Positions 18,765 through 33,065 of a stretch of 64,000 bases of DNA are shown piece after piece. The notes below the pieces were generated by a model, which saw nothing but the letters and a program-made list of their open reading frames with translations, ran no database searches and was not told the DNA's origin. The first letter of the stretch is position 1. Every line of letters starts with the position of its first letter. Both the position numbers and the translations under genes were made by a program. Location: contig NZ_JAIFXZ010000009.1 in the NCBI RefSeq assembly GCF_021033825.1, forward strand, positions 85,388 through 149,387. Reading direction: 5' to 3'. This DNA comes from Dietzia aurantiaca. Lineage in GTDB: Bacteria > Actinomycetota > Actinomycetes > Mycobacteriales > Mycobacteriaceae.

Positions 18765-18945
18765 GTTCATTTCGGGGAACCCGCTCGGCGGCGACCGCGG
18801 AAGCACCGCCCACGGCGCGGCCCGCGGAATCCAGGGGAGTCACCACCTGCAAAGAGGGTGTGGGCCCGGGTTTCGGTACCCTCTCGATAGTGTCGGCCGC
18901 CGCGAGTGGCCGCGGATCTCCCAGCAGAGAAAGGCCCACGCACAC

Positions 18946-19683
18946 GTGAACGCCAAGCCCCACAAGAGCGCCAAGGTGCTCCAGACGAAAAAGAACAACG
19001 GGATGCTCATCACCGTCGTCGCGCTCATCGCGGTGGCCGTGGTGGTGCTGGGTGGTGTCGTCTGGATGGCACAGCGGGGGTCGGAAGCCAACCCCATCAC
19101 CTTCGGTGAGACCCAGGACGAGCTCATCGAGATCACCGACGCGGGTGTGATCGCCGTCGGCGAGGCGGGCGCGCCGACCATCCAGGTGTGGGAGGACTAC
19201 ATGTGCCCCGCCTGCGGCAGCTTCGAGGCGCAGTACGGCGCATCGATCGCCGAGGCGGTCCAGAACGGCGACCTGCGGGCCGAGTTCCACACGCTGAACT
19301 TCCTCAACGGCCAGTCCGGCTCCGGCGAGTACTCCACCCGCGCACTGGCCGCGACCCAGTGCGTGGCGGCGAAGGACACGCTGCCGGTGTTCTTCGAAGT
19401 CAAGGCGTCGTTCTTCGCCAACCAGCCGGGCGAGGGCGGCGGCGACCTCAGCGCGCGCGAACTCGCCTCCCTCGCCGAGGACGCCGGCGCCAACGGCGAT
19501 GCCGTCGAGTGCATCAGCAACGTCGAGACCAATGGCGGGATGGACAAGGCCGCCGACAGCGCGGACAACGCCCAGCAGAGCATCCGCGACATCACCAGTC
19601 AGGTGTCGACCCCGACCGTCGCGCACAACGGCGAGGTCGTGGAGATCAGCAACGCCAGCTGGCTCGTCGACATCATCGGCTAG
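18946..19683 (+). CDS. Membrane-anchored DsbA-like thioredoxin-fold protein
   Basis: A 245-residue protein with one N-terminal membrane helix (about residues 20-41) and an extracytoplasmic DsbA-like domain. The redox motif is C87-P-A-C90 in YMCPACGSFEAQYG. The cis-proline loop is in VSTPTVAHNG and the helical insert lies between. It would catalyse disulfide formation in exported proteins, like mycobacterial DsbA-family proteins. GTG 18946 is preceded by GAGAAAGG at a slightly long distance. It stands alone between tmRNA and tRNA-Ala. Confidence 0.9.
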   Translation: MNAKPHKSAKVLQTKKNNGMLITVVALIAVAVVVLGGVVWMAQRGSEANPITFGETQDELIEITDAGVIAVGEAGAPTIQVWEDYMCPACGSFEAQYGASIAEAVQNGDLRAEFHTLNFLNGQSGSGEYSTRALAATQCVAAKDTLPVFFEVKASFFANQPGEGGGDLSARELASLAEDAGANGDAVECISNVETNGGMDKAADSADNAQQSIRDITSQVSTPTVAHNGEVVEISNASWLVDIIG

Positions 19684-19831
19684 GCCTCCGCGCGGGTACT
19701 GACCTGCGCATATCGGGATGCCGGTCCCGCCCGCACGGGTGGGGCCGGCACCGATTTGGAACCTGTGCGGGTGGTCGTGTAACTTAAATCGGGCCGGTGA
19801 CCGAGAGGGAAACGGCAAAGAAATCGAATAC

Positions 19832-19904
19832 GGGGCTATGGCGCAGCTGGTAGCGCACCACACTGGCAGTGTGGGGGTCAGGGGTTCGAGTCCCCTTAGC
19901 TCCA
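19832..19904 (+). tRNA. tRNA-Ala (GGC)
   Basis: A 73-base cloverleaf. The acceptor GGGGCTA pairs with TAGCTCC (one G-U). The anticodon loop CTGGCAG sits between ACA and TGT stem bases, giving anticodon GGC. CCA is not encoded. A terminator hairpin follows. Confidence 0.95.
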
Positions 19905-19916
19905 CCGGAACCGGAT

Positions 19917-19943
19917 CCCGGGTCGTCATCATGACGGCCCGGG
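19917..19943 (+). terminator. Terminator of tRNA-Ala
   Basis: CCCGGGTCGTCAT (19917-19929) pairs with ATGACGGCCCGGG (19931-19943), with one G-U pair and a one-base centre, followed by GTTCGTCGTTT. Confidence 0.7.
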
Positions 19944-19991
19944 GTTCGTCGTTTCGCAGGCATACCGCTGGTCCGTGACGCGACCAACTCG

Positions 19992-19997
19992 TAGGGT
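19992..19997 (+). promoter_or_regulatory. -10 element of a leaderless hydrolase transcript
   Basis: TAGGGT ends six bases before the GTG at 20004, with no Shine-Dalgarno between. Confidence 0.5.
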
Positions 19998-20003
19998 CGG
20001 GGC

Positions 20004-21101
20004 GTGGACGTATTTGCCGCCGCCAGCAGCGCTCTCGATCAGGCCGTCGACGACGACCGGTTGATCGGCTACGTGTGCGGGGTCCGGGAGGCGGGGCGGT
20101 CCCGGATCGCCGCTGGTGGATCGCGAGCGATCGGCGGTGCGGAGATGGGCTCGGAGATCCTCTTCCCGCTCTCCTCCAACACCAAGCCGCTGGGCGGCGC
20201 GCTCGCGATGGCGCTCGTGGAGCAGGGCGTCGTCGGCCTCGATGAGCCAGTCGACCGGTATCTGCCCGAGTTGCGTGAGCTCCGTGTCCTGGCCCGCCCG
20301 GACGGGCCACTGGATCAGACGGTCCCGATGGACCGGCCCATCACACTGCGTCACCTGCTCACCATGACCGCCGGTTTCGGTTGGGTGGACGAGAATCCCG
20401 CGCTGGCCGAGGCGATGTCCGCGCGGGACGTCGGACCGGGGCCGTACGCCCCGCCCCTCGAGCCGAGAACCTACCTCGGCCGCCTGGCCGAGCTTCCGCT
20501 CGCGGGGCAGCCGGGTGAGGGCTGGTGGTATCACACGAGTAGCGACGTCCTCGGGGTGCTGCTCGCCCGCGCCTCGGGCCGGGCGGTGGCCGACCTGATG
20601 GCCGAGCACATCACCGGGCCGCTGGGGCTGGCAGATACGGGCTTCACCGCCGATCCGAGTCGCCTGCCCACCTCGTACGGCGCGGGGGAGGGCGGCCGTC
20701 CCGCGCCTCTGGACACCGCGAGCAGGTTCGTCGGGCCGCCCGCGTTCGAGTCACTCGCCTGCGGCCTCGTCTCCACCGTCGGCGACTACCTCACGTTCCT
20801 CGAAGCGCTCGTCGACGGCGGCCGGGTGCTCGGCCGGGACAGCGTCGGGCTCCTGGCGACCGACCACCTCACCGAGCCTCAACGTCGGGTGGCGAAGGGG
20901 ATCATCGAGCCGGGGTGCGGTTACGGCTTCCAGGTGGAGGTCCGCCCAGGCGGGGTCGTGGGTTGGGCCGGAGGTCTGGGCACGATCGGTTACGTCGACC
21001 GGCGCACGGGGCGGTCTGCGGCGGTGTTCACCCCGCAGTCCTTCGACATGCCGGGAACTGCCGAGGCGTTGGATCAGGTGTGGCGACTGCTCGGTGGCTA
21101 G
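20004..21101 (+). CDS. Serine hydrolase, beta-lactamase (class C/esterase) family
   Basis: A 365-residue cytoplasmic-looking protein of the beta-lactamase/DD-peptidase superfamily with no signal peptide. The nucleophile motif is SSNTKPLGG (S-x-x-K). The second motif region is YHTSSDVLG, where the Y-x-S/N tyrosine sits. GWAGGLGTIGYVDRR near the C-terminus replaces the K-T-G box with a GxG-type strand, as in esterase-like members. Many relatives are carboxylesterases or hydrolases and not antibiotic-inactivating enzymes, so I do not call it a resistance gene. It is convergent with nadE. Confidence 0.85.
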   Translation: MDVFAAASSALDQAVDDDRLIGYVCGVREAGRSRIAAGGSRAIGGAEMGSEILFPLSSNTKPLGGALAMALVEQGVVGLDEPVDRYLPELRELRVLARPDGPLDQTVPMDRPITLRHLLTMTAGFGWVDENPALAEAMSARDVGPGPYAPPLEPRTYLGRLAELPLAGQPGEGWWYHTSSDVLGVLLARASGRAVADLMAEHITGPLGLADTGFTADPSRLPTSYGAGEGGRPAPLDTASRFVGPPAFESLACGLVSTVGDYLTFLEALVDGGRVLGRDSVGLLATDHLTEPQRRVAKGIIEPGCGYGFQVEVRPGGVVGWAGGLGTIGYVDRRTGRSAAVFTPQSFDMPGTAEALDQVWRLLGG

Positions 21102-21141
21102 CTTTTCCGCCCACGCACGTCGTATGTAGACAGGCGGCAGG

Positions 21142-22011
21142 TCAGCGCCACCATGTGTCGAGCGGGGACGCCGGGACGTTCCGCTTGTGGCGCGAGTTGA
21201 GGAAGAGCTGTTCGATCCGCTCCGCGGCCGCGCCGGGGACGCCGTCGAGACCCTCGAGGTAGTCGTCGATCTGTTCGTACGTCACGCCCAGCGCCACCTC
21301 GTCGGGCAGGCCGGGGCGGTCGTCCTCGAGGTCCGCGGTGGGGGCCTTGCGCCAGGTCGAGTCGGGGGCGCCGAGGTGACGCAGCAGCGCTGCGCCCTGG
21401 CGCTTGGACAAACCGGTCAGGGGGGTGAGGTCGACGCCGCCGTCGCCGTACTTGGTGAAGAAGCCCGTCACCGCTTCCGCGGCGTGATCTGTGCCGACGA
21501 CGACGAGGTTCAGCTGCCCGGCGACCGCATACTGGGAGATCATCCGTTCGCGGGCCTTGACGTTTCCGCGGACGAAGTCGCGGAGCGGGCCCGCCTGCTC
21601 CGGCAGCTCGGAGAGGGCTGCCGCGGCGGCCGCGGAGGACGCATCGGTGGCGGCCTTGACATCGACCGTGACGCAACCGTCGGGCCGGATGAACGCCAGG
21701 GCGGTCTGCGCGTCGTCCTCGTCGGCCTGGGTCCCGTACGGCAGACGCATGGCGACGAAGCGGGCATCCGGCATGCCATCGGCGCGGAGGCGCTCGACGG
21801 CGAGCTGGCACAACCGGCCGGCGAGGGTCGAGTCCTGGCCTCCGCTGATCCCCAGGACGAAGCCCGTGGCGGGGGTCGAGCGCAGGTAGTCCACGAGGAA
21901 CGAGACCCGGTCCTCGACCTCACGGGCCGGGTCGATCCCGGGGCGGACCCCGAGCTGGGCGATGATCTCTGCACGGAGGCCGGCAGGGGTTCCGGTGGGG
22001 GAGGAGTCCAT
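21142..22011 (-). CDS. nadE: NH3-dependent NAD synthetase
   Basis: A 289-residue enzyme that amidates nicotinate adenine dinucleotide to NAD. The ATP-pyrophosphatase P-loop is [14 protein letters not shown] at about residues 54-67. [17 protein letters not shown] and [21 protein letters not shown] segments are typical of the short ammonia-dependent form. No glutaminase domain is fused, unlike the large NadE of M. tuberculosis. ATG 22011 is chosen because TATGCT lies six bases before it and there is no Shine-Dalgarno. A frame open to 22257 lacks conserved residues. pncB of the same pathway is at 41909-43264. Confidence 0.93.
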   Translation of the reverse strand: MDSSPTGTPAGLRAEIIAQLGVRPGIDPAREVEDRVSFLVDYLRSTPATGFVLGISGGQDSTLAGRLCQLAVERLRADGMPDARFVAMRLPYGTQADEDDAQTALAFIRPDGCVTVDVKAATDASSAAAAAALSELPEQAGPLRDFVRGNVKARERMISQYAVAGQLNLVVVGTDHAAEAVTGFFTKYGDGGVDLTPLTGLSKRQGAALLRHLGAPDSTWRKAPTADLEDDRPGLPDEVALGVTYEQIDDYLEGLDGVPGAAAERIEQLFLNSRHKRNVPASPLDTWWR

Positions 22012-22017
22012 GGGGCC

Positions 22018-22023
22018 AGCATA
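22018..22023 (-). promoter_or_regulatory. -10 element of a leaderless nadE transcript
   Basis: On the minus strand TATGCT ends six bases before the nadE ATG, with no ribosome binding site. Confidence 0.5.
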
Positions 22024-22186
22024 TGCGGCGGCCTCGTTCACGCCATTTGGAGTTCTGCTGGGCCCGTCCGTTACTATGGACCAGTTGTGTGTCGTGCATC
22101 CGCCCCTCGGGACGGACGTGTCGCACAGTGAATCCCAGTCGTGTCGGTGGCCATCGCGGCCGCCCCGAGAGCCTAAGGAGCGCCAG

Positions 22187-22309
22187 ATGAAGGTCCGTAA
22201 GTCCCTTCGGTCGCTGAAGAACAAGCCGGGCGCCCAGGTTGTCCGCCGTCGCGGCAAGGTCTACGTGATCAACCGCAAGGACCCCCGGTTCAAGGCCCGC
22301 CAGGGCTGA
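22187..22309 (+). CDS. rpmJ: 50S ribosomal protein L36, zinc-free type
   Basis: A 40-residue, very basic protein ([10 protein letters not shown] start, DPRFKARQG end) matching the long form of bL36. It has no cysteine or histidine, so it lacks the zinc ribbon of the canonical L36. Such paralogues often replace the zinc-binding form under zinc limitation. AAGGAG at 22175-22180 gives a good ribosome binding site. It stands alone, outside any ribosomal operon, and ends at a strong terminator. I do not see a clear Zur box upstream. Confidence 0.92.
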   Translation: MKVRKSLRSLKNKPGAQVVRRRGKVYVINRKDPRFKARQG

Positions 22310-22340
22310 TCAGCGTCGCGTGAATTCTCACGCACCCCTC

Positions 22341-22376
22341 AAGGGCCCGTTACCGGTTCGCCGGTGGCGGGCCCTT
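22341..22376 (+). terminator. Terminator of rpmJ
   Basis: A 16-bp stem (22341-22356 with 22361-22376, two G-U pairs) closed by a TTCG tetraloop, 31 bases after the stop. From 22377 to 22759 I see no gene. That stretch is T/G-rich with several TTGTGGG-like words. Confidence 0.85.
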
Positions 22377-22759
22377 GTCGTCGTCTCCCTGGGCAGTGGG
22401 TTCCACGTCCGATGGGACCCCTCCCGGCCGCCCCTCCTTGTTCGTTTCCGGCCCCCGGAGCCGGCTCTCGGAAGGGCGCGAGACCGTCCACCGACGCGTC
22501 GGGTGGGGGTGGTCGCGTGGGGTCCCGGATCGGCGGAGAAGTGGTCAACCTGTGGATGAAATGGGGACGGGTTGTGAGGGCTTTGTGGGGGCGTTGGGAG
22601 CTTGTTGTGGGTTGCCCGAACGGTGTTTCGCAATGCTCTTCGGGGTGCAACGATGGTGTGGTGCACCCGCCGGGAGGACCCCGGCGCGGTCGGTTCCAGA
22701 TGGGGGCCGACAGCGTCCCACAAGGCGGGATCACGACCTGGGAATTCCAGCTATGTAAG

Positions 22760-22806
22760 ACCAAAATGTTGTGGTCGGTTGACCTTCCAGGCACTAGGGG
22801 TAGTGT
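22760..22806 (+). promoter_or_regulatory. nrdHIEF promoter with two NrdR-like boxes
   Basis: TTGACC (22779-22784) and TAGTGT (22801-22806) form a promoter with a 16-base spacer. Two imperfect 16-base palindromes, ACCAAAATGTTGTGGT (22760-22775) and GCACTAGGGGTAGTGT (22791-22806), are centred 31 bases apart, three helical turns. That is the arrangement known for NrdR repressor boxes before ribonucleotide reductase operons. The second box covers the -10. The inferred leader to nrdH is about 165 bases. Confidence 0.55.
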
Positions 22807-22977
22807 CTAGAGGCGTTGCGGCACCGAAGAATGCCAACCATGTGATTCGGGGCCATGACCACCAGCAGACATTACGGTGACCCGCCGTCCGCGCCAGAAG
22901 CGTCGGACCGGATCACCACCACGAGAAGAGCCCCTCGCGCCGCCGCGGCGCCTGTGCCGAAAGAGGTCCCCACACTC

Positions 22978-23208
22978 ATGGTCACCGTCTACACCAAGCC
23001 CGCCTGCGTCCAGTGCAACGCCACCTACAAGGCGCTCGACAAGCACGGCATCGAGTACCAGCTCATCGACATCTCGGTCGACGACGAGGCACGCGAGTAC
23101 GTCATGGCGCTGGGCTACCTCCAGGCGCCGGTCGTGGTGTCCGGTTCCGACCACTGGTCCGGCTTCCGCCCGGACCGCATCAAGGCCCTCGCCTCGGTCG
23201 CGGCCTAG
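22978..23208 (+). CDS. nrdH: Glutaredoxin-like NrdH-redoxin
   Basis: A 76-residue thioredoxin-fold protein with the redox motif C-V-Q-C (KPACVQCNATYKAL) near residue 11. The C-terminal WSGFRPDRI is the thioredoxin-reductase recognition region of NrdH. It donates electrons to the class Ib ribonucleotide reductase NrdE. ATG 22978 is chosen because it begins directly at the beta-strand MVTVYTK; AAAGAGG lies 12 bases upstream. It is first in the nrdHIEF operon. Confidence 0.95.
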   Translation: MVTVYTKPACVQCNATYKALDKHGIEYQLIDISVDDEAREYVMALGYLQAPVVVSGSDHWSGFRPDRIKALASVAA

Positions 23209-23258
23209 CTTTCCGACAAGACCAGCAACACCAGAGTTCATGTGACTAGGGGGCAGCC

Positions 23259-23701
23259 ATGGCGGCTCCGGATCCGGCCGATACGCCGGTGAGGATCGTC
23301 TACTTCTCCAACGTGTCCGAGTACACGAAGAAATTCGTCGATCGGCTCGGTCTTCCCGCGGTGCGCATACCGGTGCGGAGGACCGAGCCGATGCCGGCCG
23401 TGTCGGACCCGTATGTTCTTATCGTCCCGACCTACGGGGGAAGCCTCGAGATCACCGGGAAGAACGGGGCTGCGGTCCCGCGTCAGGTGGTCGCGTTCCT
23501 CAACGACGCGCACAACAGAAGTCTCTGCCGAGGCGTGATCGCCGGCGGCAACACCAACTTCGGATCCGACTTCGGTCGCTCCGGCGACGTGATCGCGAAC
23601 AAGCTGGAGATCCCGTATCTCTACCGGTTCGAGTTGATGGGCACACAGGAGGACGTCATCCGCGTCCGAGAAGGATTGGAAGAGTTTTGGCAGCACCAAC
23701 A

Positions 23702-23705
<4 letters not shown>
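23259..23705 (+). CDS. nrdI: Flavodoxin-like NrdI
   Basis: A 148-residue flavoprotein with the NrdI signatures [17 protein letters not shown] at the start, LIVPTYGGS in the middle and [14 protein letters not shown] in the FMN region. It supplies the oxidant that assembles the dimanganese-tyrosyl radical cofactor of NrdF. ATG 23259 is preceded by TAGGGGGC. Its stop overlaps the nrdE start (ATGA), so the two are translationally coupled. Confidence 0.95.
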
Positions 23706-26924
<3,219 letters not shown>

Positions 26925-26959
26925 CCTCTCTTCGCGCGCGGTCAGGCACCTGACACCAG

Positions 26960-27001
26960 CCGGGCCCTGAGAACCTGTGACACCACAGGCTCAGGGCCCG
27001 G
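26960..27001 (+). terminator. Terminator of the nrd operon
   Basis: An interrupted stem: CCGGGCCCTGA pairs with TCAGGGCCCGG and, inside it, CCTGTG pairs with CACAGG. It lies 35 bases after nrdF and is followed by TGGCGTTCC. Confidence 0.7.
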
Positions 27002-27153
27002 TGGCGTTCCTGCACCCAGGATATCGGCGTGCAGGGCGAAACCGCGTGCGGAGGTGGACGTCCGCTTATCATCGAAGCGATCCCGACGGCGTCCACGCCT
27101 CCTACGGCCGAGCGCGCATCCAGGGTGATATCCCCGCGTGAAAGGGAAATGCC

Positions 27154-27690
27154 ATGTCGTCGCATGCGGGAGGCGCCGAGGCCGAGGTCTCGGTCCGGCG
27201 AGAGCGTGACCTCCTGGCCGAGGTGCATCTGTCCACCGAGGAGGGGATCTACGGCCTGATCCTCGTGGCGGGGCTCGTCGCGGTCGCCGGCAACACCGGT
27301 CTGTCCTCCGTTCGGGCGCTGGCGTTCGTCCTCGTCACCGTCGGCGTGTTCTGGGTCGCGCACGTGTACTCGGGGACCGTGGCCGCGCACAGCAGTCACG
27401 CGGGACTGTCCCTGAGGGCGTCGCTCCGGATGGCACGTAAGCGTTCCAGGGGACTGCTCGCGGCCGTCGTCCCGCCCGCCATCCCGCTGGTTCTGGGCGC
27501 GGTGGGACTGATCGATGATCTCGTCGCCGACTGGATAGCGATGTGGACGATCGTCGCCGTCCTCGCCCTGCTCGGCTACCTCACCTATCGACGTCGCGAC
27601 GCGCCGCTGCGCATGTGTCTTCTCGCCGCGGTGTCCACGGCGGCGCTCGGGTTCGTCATCATCGTGGCCAAAGCGCTGCTGCACCACTGA
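27154..27690 (+). CDS. Hypothetical membrane protein, five predicted helices
   Basis: A 178-residue protein of no family I recognise. After a polar N-terminus of about 30 residues, hydrophobic stretches follow: YGLILVAGLVAVAG, FVLVTVGVFWVAHVYSG, LLAAVVPPAIPLVLGAVGL, MWTIVAVLALLGYL and AALGFVIIVAKALL. AAGGGAAA before the ATG at 27154 supports the start. It lies between the nrd operon and the convergent FecB-like gene. In the corresponding M. tuberculosis region other genes occupy this place, so function cannot be borrowed from synteny. Confidence 0.75.
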   Translation: MSSHAGGAEAEVSVRRERDLLAEVHLSTEEGIYGLILVAGLVAVAGNTGLSSVRALAFVLVTVGVFWVAHVYSGTVAAHSSHAGLSLRASLRMARKRSRGLLAAVVPPAIPLVLGAVGLIDDLVADWIAMWTIVAVLALLGYLTYRRRDAPLRMCLLAAVSTAALGFVIIVAKALLHH

Positions 27691-27710
27691 GCCCGCCGAC
27701 GCGGTGGCGA

Positions 27711-28838
27711 CTATCCGTCGGGAGCGATCCCGTTGATCGACGTGCGGATGTCCTCCAGCACCGCGCGTGCCGCGACCGGTCCGGAGCCCTCCCACACGGC
27801 CCGATCCATCACGAAGATCCTGTTGGCGCCCACCGCATCCAGGTCGGCCCAGCGGTCGGAGGCGAAAACCTCGCGCGCCGCGTCCGCCTCCGAAGGGCCT
27901 CCGCCGACGATCGCGAAGATCACGTCGCCGTCCAGTTCGTCGCCGAGCGCGGGTGACTCGGGCAGGGGAGGGACCTGCTCGCCGTCTCGCGTGCGCTGGG
28001 CCGGAGGCCGGCCGGCTTCCACCGACTCGAGCAGCAACGAACCGAGCGTGGCCGGGTCCTGGACCTCCGCCCCGCCCGTGTCGGACACCGAGACCAGCGA
28101 GACCCGCGAGTCGGACGGGGTCGCCGCGCCGATCGTCATCCGCGTCCTCTCGATCACGTCCAGCAGTACATCGCCGCCCGCACGGGGCCTGCCGTAGGCG
28201 TCGGAGATCAGCTCGGTCGCGCCCGTCCAGGACGGGGGGTCGGCGTCATAGACGACCGTGGGGGCGACGGCGTCCAGGGCCTCCACGACCGCGTCATCGA
28301 GTCCGTCCGTGCCCGCCAGCACGATCAGGTCCGGATCGAGGTTCCGCGCGGTCGAAGCGGCCTCCGACGGGCTCGGTACCGACAGATCGACCTTGGGGAG
28401 GTCGGTCAGAGACGTGGGGAGGTAGACGTCCGCGTCCCAGGGCAGCCCGGAGGTGCCGACGACGAGCTGCTGCAGCCCGAGGGCACAGGCGACGTCGACG
28501 GCGCCCACACCGAGCGCGAGGATTCGTTCGGGGGACCGCGGCACCTCGACGGAGTCGCCGCCCGGCCCCTCGGACGGCACATCACGATCGCCCCCGCCCG
28601 GGAACTCGGCGGGCGCGGGCTGCTCGGCGCAGGACTCCTCCGGCTCGGCGGAGCGCTGGAGCTCCTCGCCGGCCATGCGCGAGGGCGTCGTCGTCACCGG
28701 GTGCTCGACCATGTCGACAGGGGAGGGGCCACACGCGGAGAGCGTCAGTCCGATCGCCAGCGGGGCCGCGAGGCCGGCGGTCAGTCGCCCGTACCCCCGC
28801 CCGGGGTGGCGGCGGAGTGATGGCGCGGAGTCGGTCAT
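27711..28838 (-). CDS. fecB: Iron-siderophore-binding lipoprotein, FecB-like
   Basis: A 375-residue substrate-binding protein. The N-terminus has a signal sequence ending in the lipobox LTLSACGPS near residue 40, so it is lipid-anchored outside the membrane. The periplasmic-binding fold shows RILALGVGAVDVACALG and DPDLIVLAGTDGLDDAVVEALDAVAPTVV. It matches FecB (Rv3044) in its position between nrd genes and ctaD. No permease genes are attached. ATG 28838 is supported by TAGGCT eight bases upstream. A longer frame to 28952 has no conserved sequence. Confidence 0.87.
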   Translation of the reverse strand: MTDSAPSLRRHPGRGYGRLTAGLAAPLAIGLTLSACGPSPVDMVEHPVTTTPSRMAGEELQRSAEPEESCAEQPAPAEFPGGGDRDVPSEGPGGDSVEVPRSPERILALGVGAVDVACALGLQQLVVGTSGLPWDADVYLPTSLTDLPKVDLSVPSPSEAASTARNLDPDLIVLAGTDGLDDAVVEALDAVAPTVVYDADPPSWTGATELISDAYGRPRAGGDVLLDVIERTRMTIGAATPSDSRVSLVSVSDTGGAEVQDPATLGSLLLESVEAGRPPAQRTRDGEQVPPLPESPALGDELDGDVIFAIVGGGPSEADAAREVFASDRWADLDAVGANRIFVMDRAVWEGSGPVAARAVLEDIRTSINGIAPDG

Positions 28839-28846
28839 GGGAACAC

Positions 28847-28852
28847 AGCCTA
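28847..28852 (-). promoter_or_regulatory. -10 element of a leaderless fecB transcript
   Basis: On the minus strand TAGGCT ends eight bases before the ATG at 28838, with no Shine-Dalgarno. Confidence 0.45.
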
Positions 28853-29091
28853 GGAGATCGCCCGACGGCCGTCGTCTCCGTGGAGGTCGGGGACGTCTCG
28901 GACGCCGGGCGTGAGTGCGGTGTGGATCACCGTCGATGTGCCGGATGACCACCGGAGACGAGTTCGGCGGGGTGGGTGGTTCTGGTTCTCAGGCGGGGGT
29001 TAGGATTGCGGTCACGCACTATTCCTATGCGTTCGACGTAGGGTCGGTGGTTCGACCCGCGACGTCGGGTGAGGCGTTCAGGAGGACCCTT

Positions 29092-30852
29092 ATGACCGCA
29101 GTGGCCCCCAAGCCGGTCCACGATCTCGACCATCCACCGGGTGAACCCACGGGCGACGCCCGGCCGGGTTCGTTCGTGTGGAAGATGATGACGACGACCG
29201 ATCACAAGCTGCTCGGTATGATGTACATCACCCTGTGTTTCGTCTTCTTCTTCATCGGTGGGCTCATGGCCCTGCTGATCCGTGCCGAGCTGTTCTTCCC
29301 GGGCATGCAGTTCCTGTCGAACGAGCAGTTCAACCAGATGTTCACGATGCACGGCACGATCATGCTGCTGTTCTTCGGCACACCGATCGTCGTGGGTTTC
29401 GCGAACTACATCATGCCGCTGCAGATCGGCGCCCCCGACGTCGCGTTCCCCCGCCTCAACGCGTTCGGTTTCTGGCTGTTTGCGGCTGGTGGCGTCATCG
29501 TCCTCACCGGATTCCTCACCCCTGGCGGTGCGGCGTCCTTCGGCTGGACCATGTACATGCCGCTGGCGGACAAGATCCACTCTCCGAATGTCGGCGCAGA
29601 CCTGTGGATCCTCGGTGTAGCCATCGCCGGCATCGGCACCATCCTCGGTGGCGTCAACTTCGTCACGACCATCGTCTGTCTGCGTGCGCCGGGTATGACG
29701 ATGTTCCGGATGCCGATCTTCACGTGGAACGTCCTGGTCACCTCGATCCTGATCCTGCTGATCTTCCCGCTGCTCACCGCCGCGGCGATGGGCGTGTTCT
29801 ACGACCGCACCTTCGGTGGCCGTATCTACGACCCGGGCAACGGTGGCGCCATCCTGTGGCAGCACCTGTTCTGGTTCTTCGGTCACCCCGAGGTGTACGT
29901 CCTCGCGCTGCCGTTCTTCGGCATCGTCTCCGAGGTCTTCCCGGTCTTCTCGCGTAAGCCGCTGTTCGGTTACGCCGGCCTGGTCTTCGCGACCCTGGCC
30001 ATCGCGGCCCTGTCGATGGCCGTGTGGGCGCACCACATGTTCGTCACCGGTGCGGTCCTGCTGCCGTTCTTCTCCTTCATGACGTTCCTCATCGCGGTTC
30101 CGACCGGCGTGAAGTTCTTCAACTGGATCGGCACCATGTGGAAGGGCAAGATGACCTTCGAGACGCCGATGGTCTTCTCCCTCGGCTTCATCGTCACCTT
30201 CCTGTTCGGTGGTCTGACCGGCATCATGATGGCCGCGGCGCCGATCGACTTCCACATCTCGGACACGTACTTCATCGTGGCGCACTTCCACTACACGCTG
30301 TTCGGCACGATCGTGTTCGCCACCTTCGCCGGCGTGTACTTCTGGTTCCCCAAGATGACGGGCCGGATGCTCGACGAGAAGCTCGGCATGTGGCACTTCT
30401 GGCTGATGTTCATCGGCTTCCACACCACGTTCCTGGTCCAGCACTGGCTGGGTAACCAGGGCATGGCCCGCCGCTACGCCGACTACCTGGCCACGGACAA
30501 CTTCACCGTCCTCAACCAGATCTCGACCGTCGGTTCGTTCATCCTGGGCATCGCGATGCTGCCGTTCATCTGGAACGTCATCAAGAGCTGGCGCTACGGC
30601 GAGATCGTCACCGTCGACGACCCGTGGGGCGCGGGCAACTCGCTCGAGTGGGCCACGTCCTGCCCGCCGCCGCGCCACAACTTCGTGACGCTGCCCCGTA
30701 TCCGCTCCGAGCGTCCCGCGTTCGAGCTGCACTACCCGCACATGAGCGAGCGCATGCGCGCCGAGGCTCACGTCGGCGGACGCGCCAAGTCCCACGACCC
30801 GCACTCGTCCAAGGACGTCGCCGAGCGCGGACCCTCGCCGCAGAAGGGCTGA
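29092..30852 (+). CDS. ctaD: Cytochrome c oxidase subunit I (aa3 type)
   Basis: A 586-residue, 12-helix terminal oxidase subunit. Haem a ligand H87 lies in [23 protein letters not shown] holds the CuB histidine and the cross-linked tyrosine, WAHHMFVTG the two further CuB histidines, and [10 protein letters not shown] the haem a3 and haem a ligands. It reduces oxygen and pumps protons in the cytochrome bcc-aa3 supercomplex. GGAGGA precedes ATG 29092; the frame is open further upstream without conservation. The neighbours fecB and serB match the mycobacterial order. The other oxidase subunits are not in the window. Confidence 0.97.
   Translation: MTAVAPKPVHDLDHPPGEPTGDARPGSFVWKMMTTTDHKLLGMMYITLCFVFFFIGGLMALLIRAELFFPGMQFLSNEQFNQMFTMHGTIMLLFFGTPIVVGFANYIMPLQIGAPDVAFPRLNAFGFWLFAAGGVIVLTGFLTPGGAASFGWTMYMPLADKIHSPNVGADLWILGVAIAGIGTILGGVNFVTTIVCLRAPGMTMFRMPIFTWNVLVTSILILLIFPLLTAAAMGVFYDRTFGGRIYDPGNGGAILWQHLFWFFGHPEVYVLALPFFGIVSEVFPVFSRKPLFGYAGLVFATLAIAALSMAVWAHHMFVTGAVLLPFFSFMTFLIAVPTGVKFFNWIGTMWKGKMTFETPMVFSLGFIVTFLFGGLTGIMMAAAPIDFHISDTYFIVAHFHYTLFGTIVFATFAGVYFWFPKMTGRMLDEKLGMWHFWLMFIGFHTTFLVQHWLGNQGMARRYADYLATDNFTVLNQISTVGSFILGIAMLPFIWNVIKSWRYGEIVTVDDPWGAGNSLEWATSCPPPRHNFVTLPRIRSERPAFELHYPHMSERMRAEAHVGGRAKSHDPHSSKDVAERGPSPQKG

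Positions 30853-33065
<2,213 letters not shown>

Noticed and set aside
18586..20310. A 574-codon frame on the minus strand
   Set aside because: It runs antisense through part of tmRNA, the DsbA-like gene and tRNA-Ala, so it cannot be a real gene.
20004..21101. Calling the beta-lactamase-fold protein an antibiotic-resistance enzyme
   Set aside because: There is no signal peptide and no K-T-G box in its usual form. The family contains many esterases.
22364..22810. Open frames of about 130-150 codons between rpmJ and nrdH on both strands
   Set aside because: They begin in the rpmJ terminator and overlap the nrd promoter, and they show no conserved sequence. The stretch is better read as regulatory.
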